A program made the position numbers and the translations under genes. From Prevotella sp. UBA6429 (GTDB lineage Bacteria; Bacteroidota; Bacteroidia; Bacteroidales; Bacteroidaceae): a stretch of DNA of 37,506 nucleotides. The notes beneath the pieces are model-generated. The model saw only the letters and a list, made by a program, of their open reading frames with translations. It searched no databases and was not told the DNA's origin. Shown in pieces: positions 24,018-33,181 of the stretch. The stretch covers positions 1 through 37,506 of the forward strand of contig DJOV01000075.1 of assembly GCA_002437285.1 (NCBI GenBank). Reading direction: 5' to 3'. The stretch's first letter is position 1. Each line of letters starts with the position of its first letter.

Positions 24018-26347
24018 TTGCGTGTCCTCCTTGCCTTAGGCTCTGGAGCGTTTCTCACGATCTCCATGCACTCGTCGTAGCTCAGTTCGCCGGCAAGCGC
24101 CTGCTCCTGTAGCTTCTTGTCGATATGGTAGTTCTTGCCGTCGTAGGCGATGTAGGGGCCGTAGCGTCCTTTCATGAGCTCCAGGTTGGGGTCCTCGTCA
24201 AACTGCTTGATGTGCTTCTCACGGTCGGCCTGCCGCTTCTGCTCAATCAGGCTGACGGCAGTCTCGAGCGTGACGGTGAGCGGATCCTCCGTCCGGGGCA
24301 GCGACACATACTTCTTGTCGTGCAGGATGTAGGGACCGAAGCGGCCGGCACCGATGGTCACGGGCGAGCCCTCGTAGTCGCCCACCTGGCGTGGAAGCTT
24401 GAAGAGCTCCAGCGCCTCGTCGAGCGTGATGGTCTCGATGCTCTTGTCCTTGGGCAGCTGGGCGAAGCTCGGCTTCTCCTTGTCCTCGGCACTGCCGATC
24501 TGCGCCACGGGGCCGAAGCGGCCGATCTTCACAAACACGGGCTTGCCCGTCTTGGGGTCGGTGCCCAGTTGGCGCTCGCCCGCCTTGTGCTCCGAGCGGG
24601 CGTTCATGACCTTCTCCACATTGGGCTCAAACTTCTTGTCGAAGTCGACCATCATCTTGGTCCACTCCTCCTTGCCCTCGGCGATGCGGTCGAACTCCTC
24701 CTCCACCTTGGCGGTGAAGTTGTAGTCCATGATGTCGGGGAAGTTCTGGAGCAGGAAGTCATTGACCACAAAGCCGATGTCGGTGGGCAGAAGCTTGCCC
24801 TTCTCCGAGCCGGCCATCTCTTTCTTGTTCTTGGCCGTGACCATATTGCCCTTGAGCGTGTCGATGACGTAAGAGCGCTCCACGCCCTTCTTGTCGCCTT
24901 TCTGCACATACTCGCGCTGCTGGATGGTGGAAATGGTCGGCGCGTAGGTTGACGGGCGGCCGATGCCGAGCTCCTCCAGCTTGTGGACGAGACTGGCCTC
25001 GGTGTATCTGACAGGCCCTTGCGAGAAGCGCTCGGTGGAGGTGATCTCCTTGCGCTCGAGCATCTGTCCGGCTGACAGGGCGGGCAGCAGGTTGCCGTCC
25101 TCGGGCTTCAGCGATTCCTCATCGGTCGACTCGTGATAGACCTTCATGAAACCGTCGAAGCGCACCACCTCGCCATTGGCCACAAACTGCGTCTCGTCAC
25201 CGCTGATGTTGATGGTCACGGTGGTCTTCTCCACCTGGGCGTCGGCCATCTGCGAGGCGGCCGTGCGCTTCCAGATGAGCTCGTAGAGACGGCGCTCCTG
25301 GGCGGTGCCCGTGATGGTGGGGGCGCTCATCGTCGTGGGTCGTATGGCCTCGTGGGCCTCTTGCGCACCCTTCGAGTGGGTGTGATAGTTGCGCGGCTTG
25401 CTGTATTCCTCGCCATAGAGCTTCACAATCTCCTCCTTGCAGGCGTTGATGGCCAGGCTCGAGAGATTGACACTGTCAGTACGCATGTAGGTGATGCGGC
25501 CACTCTCGTAGAGGCGCTGGGCTACCATCATGGTCTGCGACACGGTGAAGCCGAGCTTGCGGGCGGCTTCCTGCTGAAGCGTGGACGTGGTGAAGGGAGG
25601 CGCGGGCGAGCGCTTGAGGGGTTTCTTGGTGATGTTGTCGACGGTGAAGATGGCTGTCTTGCATTTCTTGAGGAAGATGAGCGCGTCCTCGTGTGTGGTG
25701 AAGCGTTGGTCGAGCTCTGCCTTCAACTCGCTCTGTGTCCCGTCGGCGTTTGTCAGCGTGAACACTGCGTTCACGCGGTAATACGGTTCGCTCTTGAACG
25801 CCTGTATCTCTCGCTCACGGTCGACGATGAGCCTCACGGCCACGCTCTGCACACGGCCGGCCGAGAGGGCGGGCTTCACCTTGCGCCACAGCACAGGCGA
25901 CACCTTGAAGCCCACGAGGCGGTCGAGCACGCGGCGGGCCTGCTGCGCGTTCACCAGGTTCATGTCCAGGTGGCGCGGATGCTGGATGGCCTCCATGATG
26001 GCGGGCTTGGTGATCTCGTGGAACACGATGCGCGAGGTGTTCTGCTCGTCGAGCCCCAGCACCTCACACAGGTGCCAGCTGATGGCCTCTCCCTCGCGGT
26101 CCTCATCGGACGCCAGCCACACGGTCTTTGCAGCCTTCGCGTTCTTCTTCAGGTCGGCGACCACTTTCTGCTTCTCCTCGGGGATCTCGTAGGTGGGCTG
26201 AAGGGTCTTCTCGTCTATGCTGAGCTCTTTCTTCTTTAAGTCGCGGATGTGTCCGTAGGACGACATCACCTTGTAATCTTTACCCAGAAATTTCTCGATG
26301 GTCTTGGCCTTTGCGGGGCTCTCGACAATCACTAAATTATCTTGCAT
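24014..26347 (-). CDS. topA: DNA topoisomerase I (type IA)
   Basis: A 777-residue enzyme that relaxes negative supercoils. The Toprim domain has Glu9 (VESPAKAK) and the acidic triad D81/D83/E85 in SDEDREGEA. The DNA-cleaving tyrosine is Tyr287 in RITYMRTDS. The core ends near residue 590 and is followed by Topo_C-type repeats (GRFGPVAQIG, GRFGPYILHD, GRYGPYIAYD) instead of zinc-binding Cys4 fingers, normal for Bacteroidetes. The tail is basic (KARRTRK). First gene of a five-gene operon, with its promoter in the divergent gap before rimP. Confidence 0.96.
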   Translation of the reverse strand: MQDNLVIVESPAKAKTIEKFLGKDYKVMSSYGHIRDLKKKELSIDEKTLQPTYEIPEEKQKVVADLKKNAKAAKTVWLASDEDREGEAISWHLCEVLGLDEQNTSRIVFHEITKPAIMEAIQHPRHLDMNLVNAQQARRVLDRLVGFKVSPVLWRKVKPALSAGRVQSVAVRLIVDREREIQAFKSEPYYRVNAVFTLTNADGTQSELKAELDQRFTTHEDALIFLKKCKTAIFTVDNITKKPLKRSPAPPFTTSTLQQEAARKLGFTVSQTMMVAQRLYESGRITYMRTDSVNLSSLAINACKEEIVKLYGEEYSKPRNYHTHSKGAQEAHEAIRPTTMSAPTITGTAQERRLYELIWKRTAASQMADAQVEKTTVTINISGDETQFVANGEVVRFDGFMKVYHESTDEESLKPEDGNLLPALSAGQMLERKEITSTERFSQGPVRYTEASLVHKLEELGIGRPSTYAPTISTIQQREYVQKGDKKGVERSYVIDTLKGNMVTAKNKKEMAGSEKGKLLPTDIGFVVNDFLLQNFPDIMDYNFTAKVEEEFDRIAEGKEEWTKMMVDFDKKFEPNVEKVMNARSEHKAGERQLGTDPKTGKPVFVKIGRFGPVAQIGSAEDKEKPSFAQLPKDKSIETITLDEALELFKLPRQVGDYEGSPVTIGAGRFGPYILHDKKYVSLPRTEDPLTVTLETAVSLIEQKRQADREKHIKQFDEDPNLELMKGRYGPYIAYDGKNYHIDKKLQEQALAGELSYDECMEIVRNAPEPKARRTRK

Positions 26348-26375
26348 ACTAACAGTTTTGTTTTTTAACGGTTGG

Positions 26376-26399
26376 CAAAATTAAGCAAAACTTTTGCTT
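26376..26399 (-). promoter_or_regulatory. topA promoter box with a perfect 8-1-8 palindrome
   Basis: On the minus strand TAATTTTG (26383-26376) matches the -7 consensus, 29 bases before the topA ATG. Directly upstream lies AAGCAAAA-C-TTTTGCTT (26383-26399), a perfect 17-base palindrome in the spacer between -7 and -33. It could be an operator or a supercoiling-sensitive site; no regulator is known from the sequence. Confidence 0.55.
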
Positions 26400-26543
26400 G
26401 CACCTTATATTAGAGGTATAAATTTTATTTTTTTAATAATCGGCCCTTGGCGGAACGGTCCCGCGGACAGTCGCCCCGGGCCGGGCGTTTTCATGAATGA
26501 GCCAGGCGTTTGGCCCCTAATAATAAAAAATGAATAAAAACAC

Positions 26544-26574
26544 TTGCGCGGATGGAAAACTTTTTGTAATTTTG
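26544..26574 (+). promoter_or_regulatory. Promoter of the rimP-nusA-infB operon
   Basis: TTG at 26544-26546 and TAATTTTG at 26567-26574 lie 20 bases apart, close to the Bacteroidetes arrangement. The transcript should start near 26580, right before the leader hairpin and about 58 bases upstream of rimP. Confidence 0.6.
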
Positions 26575-26587
26575 CAGCGTTCAGTGG

Positions 26588-26622
26588 AATGAGGGGCTCC
26601 GAGAGAGCTCCTCATTTTATTT
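26588..26622 (+). promoter_or_regulatory. Leader hairpin with T-rich tail, possible attenuator of rimP-nusA-infB
   Basis: Arms 26588-26598 and 26606-26616 form 11 consecutive pairs (one G-U) around a seven-base loop, followed by TTATTTTAT. It has the shape of an intrinsic terminator, yet sits between the promoter and the first codon. NusA promotes pausing and termination at such hairpins, so autoregulation of the operon is plausible. It could also simply stabilise the 5' end. Confidence 0.6.
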
Positions 26623-26637
26623 TATACAAAACATTCT

Positions 26638-27105
26638 ATGATAGACAAGAACGTCGTAAAAAACTTAGTTGAGGAGTGGTTGGCAGACAAAGACTACTTC
26701 TTGGTTGACGTTACCGTCAGCCCCGATGACAAAATCACCGTGGAAATCGACCATGCCGATGGCGTGTGGATTGACGATTGCGCCAAGCTCAGCCAATACA
26801 TCGAGGACCATCTCAGCCGTGACGAGGAAGACTATGAGCTCGAGGTGGGGTCGGCAGGACTGGGACAGCCGTTCAAGGTGGAACAGCAATACATCAACTG
26901 CATCGGTGAGGATGTGGAAGTGATGGACGCCGATGGCAAGAAGGTGGCTGGAAAGCTCAAGAGCGTGGACGGTCGCGACTTCGTGGTGTCGGTCAATGAG
27001 AAGGTGCAGGTGGAAGGAAAGAAGCGCCCCGTGAAGATGGACGTGGACCACGCCTACAATATGGACAACGTGAAATATACAAAATACTTAATCAGTTTCA
27101 AATAA
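26638..27105 (+). CDS. rimP: Ribosome maturation factor RimP
   Basis: A 155-residue cytosolic protein needed for 30S subunit assembly. It has the two-domain RimP layout: an N-terminal alpha/beta domain (about 1-75, with VDVTVSPDDKITVEID and the conserved YELEVGSAGLGQPF segment) and a C-terminal Sm-like beta-barrel (about 80-155). In bacteria rimP typically precedes nusA, as here, with four bases between the genes. The family is sometimes named YhbC. Confidence 0.93.
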   Translation: MIDKNVVKNLVEEWLADKDYFLVDVTVSPDDKITVEIDHADGVWIDDCAKLSQYIEDHLSRDEEDYELEVGSAGLGQPFKVEQQYINCIGEDVEVMDADGKKVAGKLKSVDGRDFVVSVNEKVQVEGKKRPVKMDVDHAYNMDNVKYTKYLISFK

Positions 27106-27109
27106 AGCT

Positions 27110-28378
27110 ATGGCTGTAAGAAAGAAAGACGACGAGCAGTTGACGATGATCGACAGTTTCCGTGAGTTCAAGGATACCAAGAACATCGACCGTACCACGC
27201 TCGTGAGCGTATTGGAGGAGAGCTTCCGCAACGTGCTTGCGAAGATATATGGCAGCGATGAGAACATCGATGTGATCGTCAATCCCGATAAGGGCGACTT
27301 CGAGATCTACCGCAACCGCATGGTCGTGGAGAACGGTGAGGTCGAGGATGACAACAAGCAGATCTGCCTGAGCGATGCGCAAAAGATTGAGCCCGACTAT
27401 GAGGTGGGGGAGGAAGTGTCGGAAAAGGTCGACTTTGAGAAGTTCGGCAGACGCGCCATCCTGACCTTGCGCCAGACGCTGGCCAGCAAGATCCTTGAGC
27501 TGGAGCACGACGCACTTTACAACAAATACAAGGATCGTGTCGGGCAGGTCATCTCGGCAGAGGTCTACCAGGTGTGGAAGCGCGAGGTGCTGCTTGTCGA
27601 TGACGAGAACAATGAGCTGATCCTCCCCAAGAGCGAGCAGATCCCCGCCGACCAATACCGCAAGGGCGAGACCGTGAGGGCCGTCATAGAGCGTGTGGAC
27701 AATGAGAACAATAACCCCAAGATCATCCTTTCGCGCACCAGCGGCAAGTTCTTGGAGCGCCTGCTGGAGCAGGAGGTGCCGGAGATTGCCGATGGGCTGA
27801 TCGCCATCAAGGCTGTGGCTCGCATCCCCGGTGAGCGTGCCAAGGTGGCCGTGGAGAGCTACGATGACCGCATTGACCCCGTCGGAGCGTGCGTCGGCGT
27901 GCGAGGAAGCCGTGTGCACGGCATCGTGCGTGAACTCTGCAATGAGAACATCGATGTCATCAACTGGACGGCCAACACGAAGCTCTTCATACAGCGCGCC
28001 TTGAATCCCGCTAAGGTGTCGAGCATCGATCTTGATGACGAGAACAAGAAGGCGGAGGTCTACCTGGATCCCAGCGAGGTGAGCCTCGCCATCGGACGTG
28101 GCGGACAGAACATCAAGTTGGCTTCCATGCTCACCGGATACACCATCGATGTCTATCGTGTGGTGGACGGAAAGCCGGGAGCGGAGGAGGACGATGTCTA
28201 CCTCAGCCAGTTCAATGATGAGATCGACCAGTGGATCATCGACGCCATCGAGGGTCTCGGGCTGACCACTGCCAAGGCGGTGCTCAACGCCCCGCGCGAG
28301 ATGTTGGTGGAGAAGGCCGACCTCGAGGAGGAAACCGTCGACCACGTGCTCGAGGTGCTCAGAAAGGAATTTGAGTAA
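27110..28378 (+). CDS. nusA: Transcription termination/antitermination factor NusA
   Basis: A 422-residue RNA-polymerase-binding factor that modulates pausing, termination and antitermination. The N-terminal polymerase-binding domain (about 1-130) is followed by an S1 domain (about 134-200, GQVISAEVYQVWKREV) and two KH domains, with RIPGERAKVAVES and GVRGSRV in the first and LAIGRGGQNIKLA in the second. A helix-hairpin-helix-like region (about 365-420) ends the protein. It lacks the two acidic repeats of E. coli NusA, as is usual outside Proteobacteria. Between rimP and infB. Confidence 0.95.
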   Translation: MAVRKKDDEQLTMIDSFREFKDTKNIDRTTLVSVLEESFRNVLAKIYGSDENIDVIVNPDKGDFEIYRNRMVVENGEVEDDNKQICLSDAQKIEPDYEVGEEVSEKVDFEKFGRRAILTLRQTLASKILELEHDALYNKYKDRVGQVISAEVYQVWKREVLLVDDENNELILPKSEQIPADQYRKGETVRAVIERVDNENNNPKIILSRTSGKFLERLLEQEVPEIADGLIAIKAVARIPGERAKVAVESYDDRIDPVGACVGVRGSRVHGIVRELCNENIDVINWTANTKLFIQRALNPAKVSSIDLDDENKKAEVYLDPSEVSLAIGRGGQNIKLASMLTGYTIDVYRVVDGKPGAEEDDVYLSQFNDEIDQWIIDAIEGLGLTTAKAVLNAPREMLVEKADLEEETVDHVLEVLRKEFE

Positions 28379-28580
28379 CTGGGAGGCGGACCTTCGGGGA
28401 CGCCACGACAAAAAGATGACAACCATCGACGTAAGGCGTGGGATGGACGCACAAGTCCTTCCCCATGCTTCCAAACAAGAAGACACAAGAGAATACATCA
28501 AAAACAATAGAGTAAGGTGATGGAGCGGATGGCGTTTTACCCTTTTGCCCTTTGGCTTTTTCGCCTTTAAGAAAGGTTAT

Positions 28581-31547
28581 ATGAGCATCAGATTAAACAA
28601 AGCATTACGTGAATTGAACATAGGACTTCAAACGGCAGTTGAATTCCTGGAAAAGAAAAGCAATCTGGGCGAGGTGAAAGCCGACGTGAGCTTCAAGCTC
28701 AACGATGCGCAGTACAAGGCGCTCGTTGAGGCTTTCAAGCAAGACGCCGCTGTGCTCTCGGCCGCCAAACAACTTTTCCCCAAAAACAAGGAAAAGAAGC
28801 GCGAGACCGATTCCAAGAAGGCGGAGGCACGCACCAAGAGCGTCTTGGAGGGTACAAGCCACCAGCAATACAAGCCGTTGGGCAAGATTGACCTTAACAA
28901 CCTGGGCAAGGGCCCGGTCAAGGTGGAGTCTGCTGCTCATGAGCCTGCCAAGAACCACGAGGTGAAGGCTGCTGCCGTCAGTCAGAAACCTGCGAAGAAT
29001 GTTGCCGGGAAGCCTGAAAAGGCGGAGGCAACGCCAGTGGCCGCCAAGGCCCAAACCGCTCCTGTGGAGTCCGCCAAAGGCGTCGGGACGGCTAAGGATG
29101 CCGTCGCGCCCAAGCCTGCCGAGCCGAAGCCTGCAACTGCTCCTGCTCAGGCGGCAGAGGTGAAGAAGTCTGTAGCGGCCGCGGCTCCCCAGGCGTCAAA
29201 GGAGGCCAAGCAGCCTGTGGCTGCCAAGTCGGAGGCTCAGCAGCCTGGTCAATCCAAGCTGGCTGACACCGCCACACAGGCTGCCGCTACGGAGGAGAAG
29301 TCGGGGGTCTTCCAGCTTAGCAGTGAGAAGAAGATCCTCAATGCTCCCAAGGTGAATGTCTTGGGCAAGATTGACCTGTCGGCTCTCAACCAAAGCACTC
29401 GCCCCCGTAAGAAATCGAAGGAGGAGCGTCGCAAGGAGCGTGAAGCCAAAGGACAGAATGGTGCCAACACGGGCGACCGCAAGAAGCGTCAGCGCATCAA
29501 CAAGGAACGTGTTGACATCAATGCCGTAGGACAACAGAACAGTCGAAACGGCAACAATGGCGGAAACGGCAACAATGGCGGAAACAACAATAACAAGAAG
29601 GGAAAGAAAAAGAACAACCGCAACCAAAAGCCGCTCGAGGTGAACGAGGAGGATGTGGCACGCCAGGTCAAGGAGACGCTGGCTCGTCTCACCAGCAAGC
29701 AGAACAACACCAAGCGTGGCGCCAAGTATCGTAAGGAAAAGCGTGAGGCCGTGCAGGAGAAGCTCGACGCGGAGGCAAGGCAGGAGCGCAAGGAGAGCAA
29801 GGTGCTCAAGCTCACCGAATTTGTCACGGTGTCAGAGCTGGCCACGATGATGAACGTAGGGGTCAACCAGGTTATCGGCACGCTGATGAGCATTGGTGTC
29901 ATGGCGTCCATCAACCAGCGCCTGGATGCGGAAACCATCAATCTGGTGGCCGATGAGTTCGGCTTCCAGACAGAGTATGTCAGTGCCGAGGTGCAGGAGG
30001 CTGTCAGCGAGGAGGAGGACGATGAGAGCGATCTCGTGCCCCGCGCCCCGATCGTGACAGTCATGGGACATGTCGACCATGGTAAGACTTCTTTGCTCGA
30101 CCATATTCGCAACACCAATGTCATTGCCGGTGAGGCTGGCGGAATCACACAGCACATCGGTGCCTACAGCGTGACGCTGAAGAACGGCCGCAAGGTCACC
30201 TTCCTTGACACGCCGGGTCACGAGGCGTTCACGGCCATGCGTGCCCGTGGCGCGCAGGTCACCGATATCGCCATCATCATCATCGCTGCCGATGACTCTG
30301 TGATGCCTACTACCAAGGAGGCCATCGCCCACTGCCAGGCTGCGGGCGTGCCCATGGTGTTCGCCATCAACAAGATAGACAAGCCGGGAGCTAACCCCGA
30401 CCGCATACGTGAGGACTTGGCCAACATGAACTTGCTCGTCGAGGAGTGGGGTGGTAAGTACCAGTGCCAGGAGATCAGCGCCAAGAAGGGCGTTGGTGTG
30501 GACGACTTGATGGAGAAGGTGCTCCTGGAGGCCGATATGCTCGACCTCAAGGCCAATCCCAATCGCAAGGCGACAGGTACCATTATCGAGTCATCGCTCG
30601 ACAAGGGGCGTGGTTATGTGTCGACTGTGCTCGTGAGCAACGGAACACTGAAGATCGGTGACATCGTGCTCGCCGGTACCAGTTGGGGCCGTGTCAAGGC
30701 CATGTTCAATGAGCGTAACCAGCGCATTGACAACGTGAAGCCTGCCGAGCCTGCCATTGTGCTGGGCTTGAACGGTGCGCCTACCGCAGGCGATGCCTTC
30801 CACGTTATTGACACTGAGCAGGAGGCTCGTGAGATTGCCAACAAGCGTGAGCAGCTCCAGCGTGAGCAGGGCCTGCGCACACAGAAGCGCCTTACGCTGG
30901 GTGACATCTCGCACCGCATTGCACGTGGCGAGTTCCACGAGCTCAACATCATCGTCAAGGGTGACGTGGACGGCTCTGTCGAGGCTTTGTCTGACTCGTT
31001 CATCAAGCTTTCTACGGAGAAGGTGCAGGTCAATGTCATCAGCAAGGCTGTCGGCCAGATTTCCGAAAACGACGTCATGCTCGCCAGCGCTTCCGACGCT
31101 GTCATCGTGGGCTTCCAGGTGCGTCCTTCGTCTGACGCCCGCAAACTTGCGGATCGTGAGGGCGTGGAGATCAACACTTACTCGGTCATCTATGACGCCA
31201 TCGACGATATCAAGTCGGCCATGGTGGGCATGCTTGACAAGGTGAAGAAGGAGATTGTCACCGCCCAGGTGGAGGTCAAGCAGGTCTACAAGATTTCCAA
31301 GGTGGGTGTCGTGGCCGGTGGTCTCGTCACCGAGGGAAAGGTTCACAGCAAGGACAAGGCTCGTGTGGTGCGCGATGGCATCGTTGTACATACGGCTCCC
31401 ATCGCCGCCTTGAAGCGTTACAAGGACGATGTCAAGGAGGTCGTGACGGGCTTGGAGTGTGGCATATCACTTGTCAACTACAATGACATACAGGCCGGTG
31501 ATGTCTTGGAGACATTCACTGAGATTGAGGTTGAGCAGAAACTGTAA
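28581..31547 (+). CDS. infB: Translation initiation factor IF-2
   Basis: A 988-residue GTPase that places initiator tRNA on the 30S subunit. The N-terminus (1-60, SIRLNKALRELNIGLQTAVEFL) is the Bacteroidetes IF-2 N-domain. A long low-complexity linker rich in Ala, Lys, Pro and Gln follows (about 80-300), with a Gly/Asn stretch at about 318-345. The G domain carries GHVDHGKT (496-503), DTPGHE and NKIDKPG. Domains II, III and the C-terminal fMet-tRNA-binding region complete it. I start at ATG 28581, matching the conserved N-terminus, rather than an in-frame ATG at 28545. The 202 bases after nusA hold no recognised feature. Confidence 0.96.
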   Translation: MSIRLNKALRELNIGLQTAVEFLEKKSNLGEVKADVSFKLNDAQYKALVEAFKQDAAVLSAAKQLFPKNKEKKRETDSKKAEARTKSVLEGTSHQQYKPLGKIDLNNLGKGPVKVESAAHEPAKNHEVKAAAVSQKPAKNVAGKPEKAEATPVAAKAQTAPVESAKGVGTAKDAVAPKPAEPKPATAPAQAAEVKKSVAAAAPQASKEAKQPVAAKSEAQQPGQSKLADTATQAAATEEKSGVFQLSSEKKILNAPKVNVLGKIDLSALNQSTRPRKKSKEERRKEREAKGQNGANTGDRKKRQRINKERVDINAVGQQNSRNGNNGGNGNNGGNNNNKKGKKKNNRNQKPLEVNEEDVARQVKETLARLTSKQNNTKRGAKYRKEKREAVQEKLDAEARQERKESKVLKLTEFVTVSELATMMNVGVNQVIGTLMSIGVMASINQRLDAETINLVADEFGFQTEYVSAEVQEAVSEEEDDESDLVPRAPIVTVMGHVDHGKTSLLDHIRNTNVIAGEAGGITQHIGAYSVTLKNGRKVTFLDTPGHEAFTAMRARGAQVTDIAIIIIAADDSVMPTTKEAIAHCQAAGVPMVFAINKIDKPGANPDRIREDLANMNLLVEEWGGKYQCQEISAKKGVGVDDLMEKVLLEADMLDLKANPNRKATGTIIESSLDKGRGYVSTVLVSNGTLKIGDIVLAGTSWGRVKAMFNERNQRIDNVKPAEPAIVLGLNGAPTAGDAFHVIDTEQEAREIANKREQLQREQGLRTQKRLTLGDISHRIARGEFHELNIIVKGDVDGSVEALSDSFIKLSTEKVQVNVISKAVGQISENDVMLASASDAVIVGFQVRPSSDARKLADREGVEINTYSVIYDAIDDIKSAMVGMLDKVKKEIVTAQVEVKQVYKISKVGVVAGGLVTEGKVHSKDKARVVRDGIVVHTAPIAALKRYKDDVKEVVTGLECGISLVNYNDIQAGDVLETFTEIEVEQKL

Positions 31548-31725
31548 GTTCAAATAGCACAAGGCCTCTCCAAGACTTTCCTTAGGGAAGATGCGCCCGA
31601 ACATAGGCCTGACGGTGACACACGCCCCCACATGGGTGGGAATGGCGGGTGGTCATACGCTGGGATGTGATAGACGGGATGCTTTCTTTCCTGTGGAATA
31701 TCTTGAAGAGGCCATTCATCATCAT

Positions 31726-33171
31726 ATGAAGATACAAGCAAACAATGAGTTTGTGAAAGAGGTGGCCAACCAGAAGTATGAGTTTGGCTTCACCACGGAT
31801 GTCGAGACAGATGTCATTCCCAAAGGACTGAATGAGGACATTGTCAGGCTTATCTCCAAGAAGAAGGGTGAGCCCGACTGGCTTCTTGACTTCCGTCTGA
31901 AGGCTTATCGCTTTTGGAAGACGCTCTCCGAACCCAAGTGGGGACACGTGCATGTGCCCCACATCGATTTTCAGGATATTTCTTATTATGCGGATCCCTT
32001 GGCCAAGAAACCCAAGAACAAGGAGATCGACCCTGAGCTTGAGAAGACTTTCGACAAGTTGGGCATCCCACTTGAGGAGCGTTTGGCCTTGAGCGGAACC
32101 GCCGTTGACGCCATTATGGACTCGGTGTCGGTGAAAACCACGTTCAAGAAACAATTGGCTGAGAAGGGTGTCATCTTCTCCAGCATAGGCGAGGCGGTGA
32201 AAGACCATCCCGACTTGGTGCGTCAGTACCTTGGATCGGTTGTCCCTTATCGTGACAACTTCTCCGCTGCGCTCAATTCGGCGGTCTTCAGCGACGGTAG
32301 CTTTGTCTACATACCCAAGGGCGTGCGGTGCCCCATGGAGCTCAGCAGTTACTTCCGTATCAACGCACGCAACACGGGGCAGTTTGAACGCACGCTCATC
32401 ATTGCCGACGACGACAGCTATGTCTCTTACCTGGAAGGCTGCACTGCTCCGATGCGCGATGAGAATCAGTTGCATGCCGCCGTGGTGGAGATTGTCGTGA
32501 TGAACAACGCTGAGGTGAAATATTCCACCGTGCAGAACTGGTATCCGGGTGATGAGCACGGAAAGGGAGGTGTGCTCAACCTTGTGACCAAGCGTGGCGA
32601 CTGCCGCGGCGTCAACTCCAAGTTGTCGTGGACGCAGGTCGAGACGGGCTCGGCCATCACTTGGAAATACCCTTCTTGTGTGCTTCGTGGTGACAATTCG
32701 CAGGCTGAGTTCTATTCGGTTGCGGTCACCAACCATTACCAGGAGGCTGACACGGGCACGAAGATGATCCACATGGGAAAGAACACCAAGTCGACCATCA
32801 TCTCCAAAGGCATATCGGCCGGTCATTCGCAAAACAGCTACCGCGGACTGGTCCGCGCTACGTCCAATGCCGATAATGCCCGCAACTACAGTTCGTGCGA
32901 CTCGTTGTTGCTGGGTTCCGATTGTGGCGCGCACACGTTCCCATACATGGATATCCACAATGACACGGCCATCGTGGAGCATGAGGCAACGACTTCTAAG
33001 ATTTCCGAGGATCAGTTGTTCTATTGCAACCAGCGTGGCATACCCACGGAAGAGGCCGTCGGGCTCATCGTCAACGGCTATGCCAAGGACGTGCTCAACA
33101 AGTTGCCCATGGAGTTTGCCGTTGAGGCGCAAAAGCTCTTGAGCGTTTCGCTCGAAGGAACCGTAGGATAA
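31726..33171 (+). CDS. sufB: Fe-S cluster assembly scaffold SufB
   Basis: A 481-residue cytosolic scaffold of the SufBCD complex on which iron-sulfur clusters are built. Marks include YEFGFTTDVETDVIPKGLNEDIVRLIS near the N-terminus in two blocks, the VYIPKGVRCPMELSSYFRI region, EGCTAPMRDENQLHAAVVE and the C-terminal HEATTSKISEDQLFY block. The full SUF set follows, with one foreign gene between sufB and sufC. The ATG at 31726 gives the family N-terminus; an in-frame ATG at 31591 would add 45 non-conserved residues. No -7 box was found in the 178 bases upstream, so it may be partly transcribed through from infB. Confidence 0.95.
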   Translation: MKIQANNEFVKEVANQKYEFGFTTDVETDVIPKGLNEDIVRLISKKKGEPDWLLDFRLKAYRFWKTLSEPKWGHVHVPHIDFQDISYYADPLAKKPKNKEIDPELEKTFDKLGIPLEERLALSGTAVDAIMDSVSVKTTFKKQLAEKGVIFSSIGEAVKDHPDLVRQYLGSVVPYRDNFSAALNSAVFSDGSFVYIPKGVRCPMELSSYFRINARNTGQFERTLIIADDDSYVSYLEGCTAPMRDENQLHAAVVEIVVMNNAEVKYSTVQNWYPGDEHGKGGVLNLVTKRGDCRGVNSKLSWTQVETGSAITWKYPSCVLRGDNSQAEFYSVAVTNHYQEADTGTKMIHMGKNTKSTIISKGISAGHSQNSYRGLVRATSNADNARNYSSCDSLLLGSDCGAHTFPYMDIHNDTAIVEHEATTSKISEDQLFYCNQRGIPTEEAVGLIVNGYAKDVLNKLPMEFAVEAQKLLSVSLEGTVG

Positions 33172-33181
33172 GACGCGAAGC

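Noticed and set aside
29092..29300. Alanine/proline/lysine repeats in infB as a possible separate repeat element
   Set aside because: Low-complexity linkers are normal in Bacteroidetes IF-2, and the reading frame is intact throughout.
31591..31725. A 45-residue N-terminal extension of SufB
   Set aside because: It does not resemble SufB, and the family N-terminus begins at the ATG at 31726.
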